A stretch of 55,822 nucleotides of DNA from Cryptomeria japonica (taxonomy: Eukaryota; Streptophyta; Pinopsida; Cupressales; Cupressaceae), in the NCBI RefSeq assembly GCF_030272615.1, contig NW_026729326.1, positions 42,501 to 98,322 of the forward strand. The letters are read 5' to 3'. Numbering within the stretch: the first letter of the stretch is position 1; each line of letters begins with the position of its first letter. The translations under genes and the position numbers were made by a program. This document shows positions 42,009-54,077 of this stretch, one piece after another. The notes below the pieces were generated by a model. It worked only from the letters and a program-made list of their open reading frames with translations. It was not told the DNA's origin and did not search any database.

Positions 42009-45000
42009 CGCCGGGCGTCGCAATGCTATTTGAATAAACCTTTTGCCCGTTTGCGTTCTCGTCGGGGCCGGGCCGGGCCGGGGTGCGCTGCCCGCACTAC
42101 CGCGCGCGCGGGGGCGACACCGAGCGCGCACCCGAGGCGCCCCGAGCACACAGGCCACGGTGCAACCCGGGCGTTGTGCGCGCACCCCGGTGCGCCCGAG
42201 GTGCTGCGCGCGCACCCAGGTGAAATCGGTGTGCACCTCGGCCAGTGCGCGCTCGGTCGAGTCGCGCACGTTGGCCAAGGTGCACGGTGATGTTTCTTAC
42301 TCTAAGGTTCCGCACCAGACGCCCGGGACAGGTGAGCGAAGCTGGGCGGGGCCGGGTGCGCGGCCGGGGCAGGTGCACGCAGCTGGAGAGAGCTTTGGAG
42401 CACACCAGAGGTGCGCACCTTGGAGCACACTTCGGAGCGCACCAATGATGCGCTCCATTCAAAAGTTTCCTGAAAAGGCAAAAAAAGTTGAGATTATAGA
42501 ATTTCCCACTTGAGAGATTGTAAAAAAAAAAAATTTAAAATGAAGGAAACGCGGGTGCCAAGGTGTGCGCGCCCGGGTGCGCAGCCCAGCCAAGGTGTGC
42601 GCACCAAGGCGCCCACCCTGGCGAAGGTGCACGCAAGGTGCGCACCCGAGGCAAACCGGACAATTAACCCAACTTTCGACTTCGCGCGCACCTGCGCACC
42701 TTGGAGCGCACTTCGGAGCGCTCCTTGGTGCGCACCAATCTTGGGCACCTCGGAGTGCACCATGGCGCCCACCAAGGTGCGCACCCGGGGCAAACCGAGC
42801 TCCGACTTCGTGCGCACCTTGGAGCGCACGAAAGGTGCGCACCATGGCGCCCACCAAGGTGCGCAGCCCAGCCAAGGCGTGCGCATCAAGGTGCGCACCC
42901 TGGCGAAGGTGCGCACCCGGGGCAAACCGAGCTCCGACTTCGTGCGCACCTTGGAGCGCACAAAGGGTGCGCAACCCAGCCAAGGTGTGCGCACCCCGGG
43001 CAAACCGAGCTCCGAATCGTGCGCACCTTGGAGCACACTTCGGAGCCCTCCTTGGTGCGCACCGATGTTGCGCACCTCGGAGCGCACCCGGGGAAAACAA
43101 TGCAATTAACCCGACTTTCGACTTCGTGGGCACCTCGGAGCGCTCTCGGGTTCGCACCTCGGAGCACACCGAGGTGCGCACCTTTGATGCGCTGCCTTCA
43201 CCAATTTCCAGAAAAGGCAAGAAAACATTGAGAAGGTGTGCGCACCGAGGTGCCCACCCTGGCGAAGGTGCACGCGAGGTGCGCACCCGGGGCAAACCGG
43301 GCTCCGACTTCGTGCACGCCATGCTGCGCACCTTGGAGGGCCATGGTGCGCACCTTGGAGCACACTTCGGAGCGCTCAATGGTGCCCAACCCAGCCAAGG
43401 TGCCCACCGCGGCGAAGGTGCACGCGAGGTGCGCACCCGGGGCAAACCGGGCTCCGACTTCGTGCACGCCGCACCTTGGAGCACACTTCGGAGCGCTCCT
43501 TGGTGCGCACCAGGGCGCGCAACCCAGCCGAGGTGCCCACCCCGGCGAAGGTGCACGCGGGGTGCGCACCCGGGGCAAACCGGGCTCCGACTTCGTGCAC
43601 GCCATGGTGCCCACCGCGGCGAAGGTGCACGCGAGGTGCGCACCCGGGGCAAACCGGGCTCCGACTTCGTGCACGCCGCACCTTGGAGCACACTTCGGAG
43701 CGCTCCTTGGTGCGCACCAGGGCGCGCAACCCAGCCGAGGTGCCCACCCCGGCGAAGGTGCACGCGAGGTGCGCACCCGGGGCAAACCGGGCTCCGACTT
43801 CGTGCACGCCATGGTGCCCACCGCGGCGAAGGTGCACGCGAGGTGCGCACCCGGGGCAAACCGGGCTCCGACTTCGTGCACGCCGCACCTTGGAGCACAC
43901 TTCGGAGCGCTCCTTGGTGCGCACCATGGTGCCCACCAGGGCGCGCAACCCCGCCGAAGGTGCACGCGAGGTGCGCACCCGGGGCAAACCGGGCTCCGAC
44001 TTCGTGCACGCCGCACCTTGGAGCACACTTCGGAGCGCTCCTTGGTGCGCACCAGGGCGCGCAACCCCGCCGAAGGTGCACGCGAGGTGCGCACCCGGGG
44101 CAAACCGGGCTCCGACTTCGTGCACGCCATGGTGCGCACCAGGGTGCCCACCGCGGCGAAGGTGCGCACCCGGGGCAAACCGGGCTCCGACTTCGTGCAC
44201 GCCGCACCTTGGAGCACACTTCGGAGCGCTCCTTGGTGCGCACCAGGGCGCGCAACCCAGCCGAGGTGCCCACCCCGGCGAAGGTGCACGCGAGGTGCGC
44301 ACCCGGGGCAAACCGGGCTCCGACTTCGTGCACGCCATGGTGCCCACCGCGGCGAAGGTGCGCACCCGGGGCAAACCGGGCTAGGACTTCGTGCACGCCG
44401 CACCTTGGAGCACACTTCGGAGCGCTCCTTGGTGCGCACCATGGTGCCCACCAGGCCGCGCAACCCAGCCAAGGTGTGCGCACCAAGGTGCACGCGAGGT
44501 GCGCACCCGGGGCAAACCGGGGTCCGGCTTCGTGCACGCCGCACCTTGGAGCACACATCGGGGCGCTCCCGGGTTCGCACCGGCGTTGCGCACCGTGGTG
44601 GGCACCTCGGAGCGCACCGTGGTGGGCACCTCGGAGCACACCAAGGTGGGCAGCGAGGTGCGCACCTTTGATGCGATGCCTTCACTAATTTCCATAAAAG
44701 GCAAAAAAAAACGAGATTTTAAAATTTCCGTTTTGAAAGATAGTGAGAAAAAGGGAATGCTGGTGCCATCTTGAGCCCGCCCTGGTGCGCAGCCCAGCCA
44801 AGGTGTGCGCACCAAGGTGCCCACCCTGGCGAAGGTGCGCGCCCGGGCAATTAACCCAACTTCCAACTTCGCGCGCGCCAGGGTGGGAGCGCACCCAACA
44901 ACCGGGCCTGGGAAGAGCCAATGCGAGAAACCCCACCAAACGCTCTGACAAAAAAAGAGGGGGCGCTCCAGTAACCCCGCTTCGGAGCGCACCCTGGGCA

Positions 45001-47911
45001 AACCCAGCCAGGGTGCCCACCCCGGCCAAGGTGCAGGCGAGGTGCGCACCCGGGGCAAACCGGGCTCCGACAACGTGCACGCCGCACCTTGGAGCACACT
45101 TCGTAGCGCTCCCGGGTGCGCACCTCAGAGCACACCAAGGTGGGCAGCGAGGTGCGCACCTTTGATGCGCTGCCTTCACTAATTTCCAGAAAAGGCAAAA
45201 AAAAGAGGAGATTTTAAAATTTCCGTTTTGAAAGATAGTGAAAAAAACGGAACGCGGGTGCCATCTTGAGCCCGCCCTGGTGCACAGCCCAGGTAAGGTG
45301 CCCACCCTGGCAAAGGTGCGCACCCGGGCAATTAACCCTACTTCCGACTTCGTGCGCGCCAGGGTGGCAACCGGGCCTGGGAAGAGCCAATGCGAGAAAC
45401 CCCACCAAACGCTCCGACAAAAAAAGAGGCGGCGCTCCAATAACCCCGCTTCGGAGCGCAGCCGGGGCAAACCCAGCCAAGGTGCCCACCCCGACGAAGG
45501 TGCACGCGAGGTGCGCACCCGGGGCAAACCGGGCTCCGACAACGTGCACGCAGCACCTTGGAGCACACTTCGAAGCACTCCCGGGTGCCCACCGGCGTTG
45601 CGCACCGTGGTGGGCAGCGAGGTGCGCACCTTTGATGCGCTGCCTTCACTAATTTCCAGAAAAGGCAAAAAAAAATGAGATTTTAAAATTTCCGTTTTGA
45701 AAGATAGTGAAAAAAACGGAACGCGGGTGCCATCTTGAGCCCGCCCTGGTGCGCAGCCCAGGCAAGGCATGCGCACCAAGGTGCCCACCCGCGGTGCACG
45801 CCCGGGGCAAACCGGGCTCCGACTTCGTGCAGGCCGCACCTTGGAGCACACTTCGGAGCGCTCCTTGGTGCGCACCATGGTGCCCACCAGGGCGCACCCG
45901 GGGCAAACCGGGCTCCGACTTCGTGCACGCCGCACCTTGGAGCACACATCGGAGCGCTCCCAGGTTCGCACCAGCGTTGCGCACCTTTGATGCGCTGCCT
46001 TCACTAATTTCCAGAAAAGGCAAAAAAAAACGATATTTTAAAATTTCCGTTCTGAAAGATAGTGAAAAAAACGGAACGCGGGTGCCATCTTGAGCCCTTC
46101 CTGGTGCGCAGCCCAGGCAAGTTGTGCGCACCAAGGTGCCCACCCTGGCGGAGGTGCGCGCCCGGGGCAAACCGGGCTCCGACTTCGTGCACTGCATGGT
46201 GCCCACCAAGGCGCGCAACCCAGCCAAGGTGCCCACCGCAGCGAAGGTGCACGCGAGGTGCGCACCCGAGGTGCACACCCGGGGCAAACCGAGCTCCGAC
46301 TTCGTGCACGCCGCACCTTGGAGCACACTTCAGAGCGCTCCTTGGTGCGCACCAGGGCGCGCAACCCAGCCAAGGTGCTCACCCCGGCGAAGGTGCACGC
46401 GAGGTGCGCACCCGGGGCAAGCCGGGCTCGGACTTCGTGCACGCCGCACCTTGGAGCACACATCGGAGCGCTCCCGGGTTCGCACCAGCATTGCGCACCT
46501 TTGATGCGCTGCCTTCACTAATTTCCAGAAAAGGCAAAAAAAAAAAAAAAACGAGATTTTAAAATTTCCGTTTTGAAAGATAGTGAAAAAAACGGAACGC
46601 GGGTGCCATCTTGAGCCCGCCCTGGTGTGCAGCCCAGGCAAGTTGTGCGCACCAAGGCACCCACCCTGGCCAAGGTGGGTCACGGGGTGGGTCCTAGGGT
46701 GGGTAACGGGGTGGGTACTAAGGTGCGTGCCAAGGTGGGTCATGGGGTGGGTGCCAAGGTGGGCACCAGGGTGGGTGTGCACCAACCCTAGCCAGGGTAG
46801 GTCACGGGGTGGTTGTCGGGGTGGGCGTCAAGGAGCCAAGGTGGGTGGCAAGTAGCCAAGTTGCGTGCCAAGGTGGGTGTCGGGGTGGGTGCCAAGGATC
46901 CAAGGTGGGTGCCAAGGAACCAAGGTGGGTGTCTGGGTGGGTGCCGAGGTGGGAGCCAGGGTGGGTCCCAAGGTGAGTGCAAAGGTGGGTGCCAGGGTCA
47001 AGGTGAGTGCCAATGTGGGTTCCAAGGTGCCAGGGTCAGGGTGAGTGCCAATGTGGGTTCAAAGGTGCTAAGTTGGGTGCGAGGTTGGGTGCGAGGGTGG
47101 GTGGGTGCCAAGGTGTGCTAGGTGGAAGCCCGGGTGGGTCGGCATCCCATGGGTGTCGAGTTGGGTGCCTGATGGGTGCTTCTTGTCAAGTTTTAGTCGT
47201 CGGGACTCATTTCGAGCCTTAGAGGTCGTTTCTTGTCCGGTTGCCCTGTCTTCGACCTGGGAACCCAATTTTGGTCCTCGGGTCCCATTTTTTTTTGTCT
47301 CGCATCCCACTTTTGGCCTGTGGCCTTTTCGGGGTCGATTCTCGTTTTGGGCATCAGAGCATGTTTCTTCTCCTAAAACCCAATATTTGTTTATTAAGTC
47401 TCGGAACACATTTTTGTTCTCGTGGACCCATCATGGGTCTTGGAACGCATTTGTGGTCCTTGGGTCCCATTTTGCATCCCGAAACTTGTGTTTTGGTGCT
47501 TGATCCCTATTTTGGGTGCCCACCTTGCACCAAGTGCGCACCCGGGGCAAACCGAGCGCCTTGGTGCACCGGGGCAAGATCGAGCGTGCACCCGAGGCGC
47601 CCCGAACATGCACCAAGGTGCACTCAGCCCACATGTGAGCGCAGGTCGTTGCGCCCGAGGTGGTGTGTGGGCACCGCGTTGCAGACGGGACACTGCACGC
47701 ACACGACGCCCCGTCCAGGTGCACGCACGTAGGCCGGGCCGGGTGCACACCCGACGCCCTAGCAAGGTGCGCGCACCCGGGCAGGGCTCACACTTGGCGA
47801 ACGGGGCGCACTTCGCGAGGGAGGGTGTGCACCTCGACGGGGGTGGGTGGCCGGGGTGGATTCGCACGTGGGTCGCGGTTTGCTAAGTACACACTGCGAC
47901 AAGCTCATAAC

Positions 47912-48031
47912 GGGTGCGATCATACCAGCGTTAGTGCACCGGATCCCATCAGAACTCCGCAGTTAAGCGCGCTTGGGCCGGAGTAGTACTGGGATGGGTG
48001 ACCTCCCGGGAAGTCCCGGTGTTGCACCCTT
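47912..48031 (+). rRNA. 5S ribosomal RNA, copy 7
   Basis: Identical to copy 1, 6,034 bp after copy 6, with an intact six-T terminator. Confidence 0.97.
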
Positions 48032-48042
48032 TTTTAGTTTTT
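48030..48042 (+). terminator. Pol III terminator of 5S copy 7
   Basis: Six Ts, AG, five Ts. Confidence 0.9.
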
Positions 48043-51000
48043 CGCCGGGCGTCGCAATGCTATTTGAATAAACCTTTTGCCCGTTTGCGTTCTCGTCGGG
48101 GCCGGGCCGGGCCGGGGTGCGCTGCCCGCACTACCGCGCGCGCGGGGGGCGACACCGAGCGCGCACCCGAGGCGCCCCGAGCACACAGGCCACGGTGCAA
48201 CCCGGGCGTTGTGCGCGCACCCCGGTGCGCCCGAGGTGCTGCGCGCGCACCCAGGTGAAATCGGTGTGCACCTCGGCCAGTGCGCGCTCGGTCGAGTCGC
48301 GCACGTTGGCCAAGGTGCACGGTGATGTTTCTTACTCTAAGGTTCCGCACCAGACGCCCGGGACAGGTGAGCGAAGCTGGGCGGGGCCGGGTGCGCGGCC
48401 GGGGCAGGTGCACGCAGCTGGAGAGAGCTTTGGAGCACACCAGAGGTGCGCACCTTGGAGCACACTTCGGAGCGCACCAATGATGCGCTCCATTCAAAAG
48501 TTTCCTGAAAAGGCAAAAAAAGTTGAGATTATAGAATTTCCCACTTGAGAGATTGTAAAAAAAAAAAATTTAAAATGAAGGAAACGCGGGTGCCAAGGTG
48601 TGCGCGCCCGGGTGCGCAGCCCAGCCAAGGTGTGCGCACCAAGGCGCCCACCCTGGCGAAGGTGCACGCAAGGTGCGCACCCGAGGCAAACCGGACAATT
48701 AACCCAACTTTCGACTTCGCGCGCACCTGCGCACCTTGGAGCGCACTTCGGAGCGCTCCTTGGTGCGCACCAATCTTGGGCACCTCGGAGTGCACCATGG
48801 CGCCCACCAAGGTGCGCACCCGGGGCAAACCGAGCTCCGACTTCGTGCGCACCTTGGAGCGCACGAAAGGTGCGCACCATGGCGCCCACCAAGGTGCGCA
48901 GCCCAGCCAAGGCGTGCGCATCAAGGTGCGCACCCTGGCGAAGGTGCGCACCCGGGGCAAACCGAGCTCCGACTTCGTGCGCACCTTGGAGCGCACAAAG
49001 GGTGCGCAACCCAGCCAAGGTGTGCGCACCCCGGGCAAACCGAGCTCCGAATCGTGCGCACCTTGGAGCACACTTCGGAGCCCTCCTTGGTGCGCACCGA
49101 TGTTGCGCACCTCGGAGCGCACCCGGGGAAAACAATGCAATTAACCCGACTTTCGACTTCGTGGGCACCTCGGAGCGCTCTCGGGTTCGCACCTCGGAGC
49201 ACACCGAGGTGCGCACCTTTGATGCGCTGCCTTCACCAATTTCCAGAAAAGGCAAGAAAACATTGAGAAGGTGTGCGCACCGAGGTGCCCACCCTGGCGA
49301 AGGTGCACGCGAGGTGCGCACCCGGGGCAAACCGGGCTCCGACTTCGTGCACGCCATGCTGCGCACCTTGGAGGGCCATGGTGCGCACCTTGGAGCACAC
49401 TTCGGAGCGCTCAATGGTGCCCAACCCAGCCAAGGTGCCCACCGCGGCGAAGGTGCACGCGAGGTGCGCACCCGGGGCAAACCGGGCTCCGACTTCGTGC
49501 ACGCCGCACCTTGGAGCACACTTCGGAGCGCTCCTTGGTGCGCACCAGGGCGCGCAACCCAGCCGAGGTGCCCACCCCGGCGAAGGTGCACGCGGGGTGC
49601 GCACCCGGGGCAAACCGGGCTCCGACTTCGTGCACGCCATGGTGCCCACCGCGGCGAAGGTGCACGCGAGGTGCGCACCCGGGGCAAACCGGGCTCCGAC
49701 TTCGTGCACGCCGCACCTTGGAGCACACTTCGGAGCGCTCCTTGGTGCGCACCAGGGCGCGCAACCCAGCCGAGGTGCCCACCCCGGCGAAGGTGCACGC
49801 GAGGTGCGCACCCGGGGCAAACCGGGCTCCGACTTCGTGCACGCCATGGTGCCCACCGCGGCGAAGGTGCACGCGAGGTGCGCACCCGGGGCAAACCGGG
49901 CTCCGACTTCGTGCACGCCGCACCTTGGAGCACACTTCGGAGCGCTCCTTGGTGCGCACCATGGTGCCCACCAGGGCGCGCAACCCCGCCGAAGGTGCAC
50001 GCGAGGTGCGCACCCGGGGCAAACCGGGCTCCGACTTCGTGCACGCCGCACCTTGGAGCACACTTCGGAGCGCTCCTTGGTGCGCACCAGGGCGCGCAAC
50101 CCCGCCGAAGGTGCACGCGAGGTGCGCACCCGGGGCAAACCGGGCTCCGACTTCGTGCACGCCATGGTGCGCACCAGGGTGCCCACCGCGGCGAAGGTGC
50201 GCACCCGGGGCAAACCGGGCTCCGACTTCGTGCACGCCGCACCTTGGAGCACACTTCGGAGCGCTCCTTGGTGCGCACCAGGGCGCGCAACCCAGCCGAG
50301 GTGCCCACCCCGGCGAAGGTGCACGCGAGGTGCGCACCCGGGGCAAACCGGGCTCCGACTTCGTGCACGCCATGGTGCCCACCGCGGCGAAGGTGCGCAC
50401 CCGGGGCAAACCGGGCTAGGACTTCGTGCACGCCGCACCTTGGAGCACACTTTGGAGCGCTCCTTGGTGCGCACCATGGTGCCCACCAGGCCGCGCAACC
50501 CAGCCAAGGTGTGCGCACCAAGGTGCACGCGAGGTGCGCACCCGGGGCAAACCGGGGTCCGGCTTCGTGCACGCCGCACCTTGGAGCACACATCGGGGCG
50601 CTCCCGGGTTCGCACCGGCGTTGCGCACCGTGGTGGGCACCTCGGAGCGCACCGTGGTGGGCACCTCGGAGCACACCAAGGTGGGCAGCGAGGTGCGCAC
50701 CTTTGATGCGATGCCTTCACTAATTTCCATAAAAGGCAAAAAAAAACGAGATTTTAAAATTTCCGTTTTGAAAGATAGTGAGAAAAAGGGAATGCTGGTG
50801 CCATCTTGAGCCCGCCCTGGTGCGCAGCCCAGCCAAGGTGTGCGCACCAAGGTGCCCACCCTGGCGAAGGTGCGCGCCCGGGCAATTAACCCAACTTCCA
50901 ACTTCGCGCGCGCCAGGGTGGGAGCGCACCCAACAACCGGGCCTGGGAAGAGCCAATGCGAGAAACCCCACCAAACGCTCTGACAAAAAAAGAGGGGGCG

Positions 51001-53946
51001 CTCCAGTAACCCCGCTTCGGAGCGCACCCTGGGCAAACCCAGCCAGGGTGCCCACCCCGGCCAAGGTGCAGGCGAGGTGCGCACCCGGGGCAAACCGGGC
51101 TCCGACAACGTGCACGCCGCACCTTGGAGCACACTTCGTAGCGCTCCCGGGTGCGCACCTCAGAGCACACCAAGGTGGGCAGCGAGGTGCGCACCTTTGA
51201 TGCGCTGCCTTCACTAATTTCCAGAAAAGGCAAAAAAAAGAGGAGATTTTAAAATTTCCGTTTTGAAAGATAGTGAAAAAAACGGAACGCGGGTGCCATC
51301 TTGAGCCCGCCCTGGTGCACAGCCCAGGTAAGGTGCCCACCCTGGCAAAGGTGCGCACCCGGGCAATTAACCCTACTTCCGACTTCGTGCGCGCCAGGGT
51401 GGCAACCGGGCCTGGGAAGAGCCAATGCGAGAAACCCCACCAAACGCTCCGACAAAAAAAGAGGCGGCGCTCCAATAACCCCGCTTCGGAGCGCAGCCGG
51501 GGCAAACCCAGCCAAGGTGCCCACCCCGACGAAGGTGCACGCGAGGTGCGCACCCGGGGCAAACCGGGCTCCGACAACGTGCACGCAGCACCTTGGAGCA
51601 CACTTCGAAGCACTCCCGGGTGCCCACCGGCGTTGCGCACCGTGGTGGGCAGCGAGGTGCGCACCTTTGATGCGCTGCCTTCACTAATTTCCAGAAAAGG
51701 CAAAAAAAAATGAGATTTTAAAATTTCCGTTTTGAAAGATAGTGAAAAAAACGGAACGCGGGTGCCATCTTGAGCCCGCCCTGGTGCGCAGCCCAGGCAA
51801 GGCATGCGCACCAAGGTGCCCACCCGCGGTGCACGCCCGGGGCAAACCGGGCTCCGACTTCGTGCAGGCCGCACCTTGGAGCACACTTCGGAGCGCTCCT
51901 TGGTGCGCACCATGGTGCCCACCAGGGCGCACCCGGGGCAAACCGGGCTCCGACTTCGTGCACGCCGCACCTTGGAGCACACATCGGAGCGCTCCCAGGT
52001 TCGCACCAGCGTTGCGCACCTTTGATGCGCTGCCTTCACTAATTTCCAGAAAAGGCAAAAAAAAACGATATTTTAAAATTTCCGTTCTGAAAGATAGTGA
52101 AAAAAACGGAACGCGGGTGCCATCTTGAGCCCTTCCTGGTGCGCAGCCCAGGCAAGTTGTGCGCACCAAGGTGCCCACCCTGGCGGAGGTGCGCGCCCGG
52201 GGCAAACCGGGCTCCGACTTCGTGCACTGCATGGTGCCCACCAAGGCGCGCAACCCAGCCAAGGTGCCCACCGCAGCGAAGGTGCACGCGAGGTGCGCAC
52301 CCGAGGTGCACACCCGGGGCAAACCGAGCTCCGACTTCGTGCACGCCGCACCTTGGAGCACACTTCAGAGCGCTCCTTGGTGCGCACCAGGGCGCGCAAC
52401 CCAGCCAAGGTGCTCACCCCGGCGAAGGTGCACGCGAGGTGCGCACCCGGGGCAAGCCGGGCTCGGACTTCGTGCACGCCGCACCTTGGAGCACACATCG
52501 GAGCGCTCCCGGGTTCGCACCAGCATTGCGCACCTTTGATGCGCTGCCTTCACTAATTTCCAGAAAAGGCAAAAAAAAAAAAAAAACGAGATTTTAAAAT
52601 TTCCGTTTTGAAAGATAGTGAAAAAAACGGAACGCGGGTGCCATCTTGAGCCCGCCCTGGTGTGCAGCCCAGGCAAGTTGTGCGCACCAAGGCACCCACC
52701 CTGGCCAAGGTGGGTCACGGGGTGGGTCCTAGGGTGGGTAACGGGGTGGGTACTAAGGTGCGTGCCAAGGTGGGTCATGGGGTGGGTGCCAAGGTGGGCA
52801 CCAGGGTGGGTGTGCACCAACCCTAGCCAGGGTAGGTCACGGGGTGGTTGTCGGGGTGGGCGTCAAGGAGCCAAGGTGGGTGGCAAGTAGCCAAGTTGCG
52901 TGCCAAGGTGGGTGTCGGGGTGGGTGCCAAGGATCCAAGGTGGGTGCCAAGGAACCAAGGTGGGTGTCTGGGTGGGTGCCGAGGTGGGAGCCAGGGTGGG
53001 TCCCAAGGTGAGTGCAAAGGTGGGTGCCAGGGTCAAGGTGAGTGCCAATGTGGGTTCCAAGGTGCCAGGGTCAGGGTGAGTGCCAATGTGGGTTCAAAGG
53101 TGCTAAGTTGGGTGCGAGGTTGGGTGCGAGGGTGGGTGGGTGCCAAGGTGTGCTAGGTGGAAGCCCGGGTGGGTCGGCATCCCATGGGTGTCGAGTTGGG
53201 TGCCTGATGGGTGCTTCTTGTCAAGTTTTAGTCGTCGGGACTCATTTCGAGCCTTAGAGGTCGTTTCTTGTCCGGTTGCCCTGTCTTCGACCTGGGAACC
53301 CAATTTTGGTCCTCGGGTCCCATTTTTTTTTGTCTCGCATCCCACTTTTGGCCTGTGGCCTTTTCGGGGTCGATTCTCGTTTTGGGCATCAGAGCATGTT
53401 TCTTCTCCTAAAACCCAATATTTGTTTATTAAGTCTCGGAACACATTTTTGTTCTCGTGGACCCATCATGGGTCTTGGAACGCATTTGTGGTCCTTGGGT
53501 CCCATTTTGCATCCCGAAACTTGTGTTTTGGTGCTTGATCCCTATTTTGGGTGCCCACCTTGCACCAAGTGCGCACCCGGGGCAAACCGAGCGCCTTGGT
53601 GCACCGGGGCAAGATCGAGCGTGCACCCGAGGCGCCCCGAACATGCACCAAGGTGCACTCGGCCCACATGTGAGCGCAGGTCGTTGCGCCCGAGGTGGTG
53701 TGTGGGCACCGCGTTGCAGACGGGACACTGCACGCACACGACGCCCCGTCCAGGTGCACGCACGTAGGCCGGGCCGGGTGCACACCCGACGCCCTAGCAA
53801 GGTGCGCGCACCCGGGCAGGGCTCACACTTGGCGAACGGGGCGCACTTCGCGAGGGAGGGTGTGCACCTCGACGGGGGTGGGTGGCCGGGGTGGATTCGC
53901 ACGTGGGTCGCGGTTTGCTAAGTACACACTGCGACAAGCTCATAAC

Positions 53947-54066
53947 GGGTGCGATCATACCAGCGTTAGTGCACCGGATCCCATCAGAACTCCGCAGTTA
54001 AGCGCGCTTGGGCCGGAGTAGTACTGGGATGGGTGACCTCCCGGGAAGTCCCGGTGTTGCACCCTT
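53947..54066 (+). rRNA. 5S ribosomal RNA, copy 8
   Basis: Identical to copy 1, 6,035 bp after copy 7 (unit 7 has one extra G), with an intact six-T terminator. Confidence 0.97.
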
Positions 54067-54077
54067 TTTTAGTTTTT
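54065..54077 (+). terminator. Pol III terminator of 5S copy 8
   Basis: Six Ts, AG, five Ts. Confidence 0.9.

Larger units (their letters stand above)
40624..46657 (+). repeat. 6-kb 5S rDNA unit 6 (6,034 bp)
   Basis: No private variant was noticed; it is the closest to the array consensus. Confidence 0.97.
46658..52692 (+). repeat. 6-kb 5S rDNA unit 7 (6,035 bp)
   Basis: Has the six-G tract at 48144-48149 otherwise found only in unit 1, plus private A at 47626 and T at 50453. Confidence 0.97.
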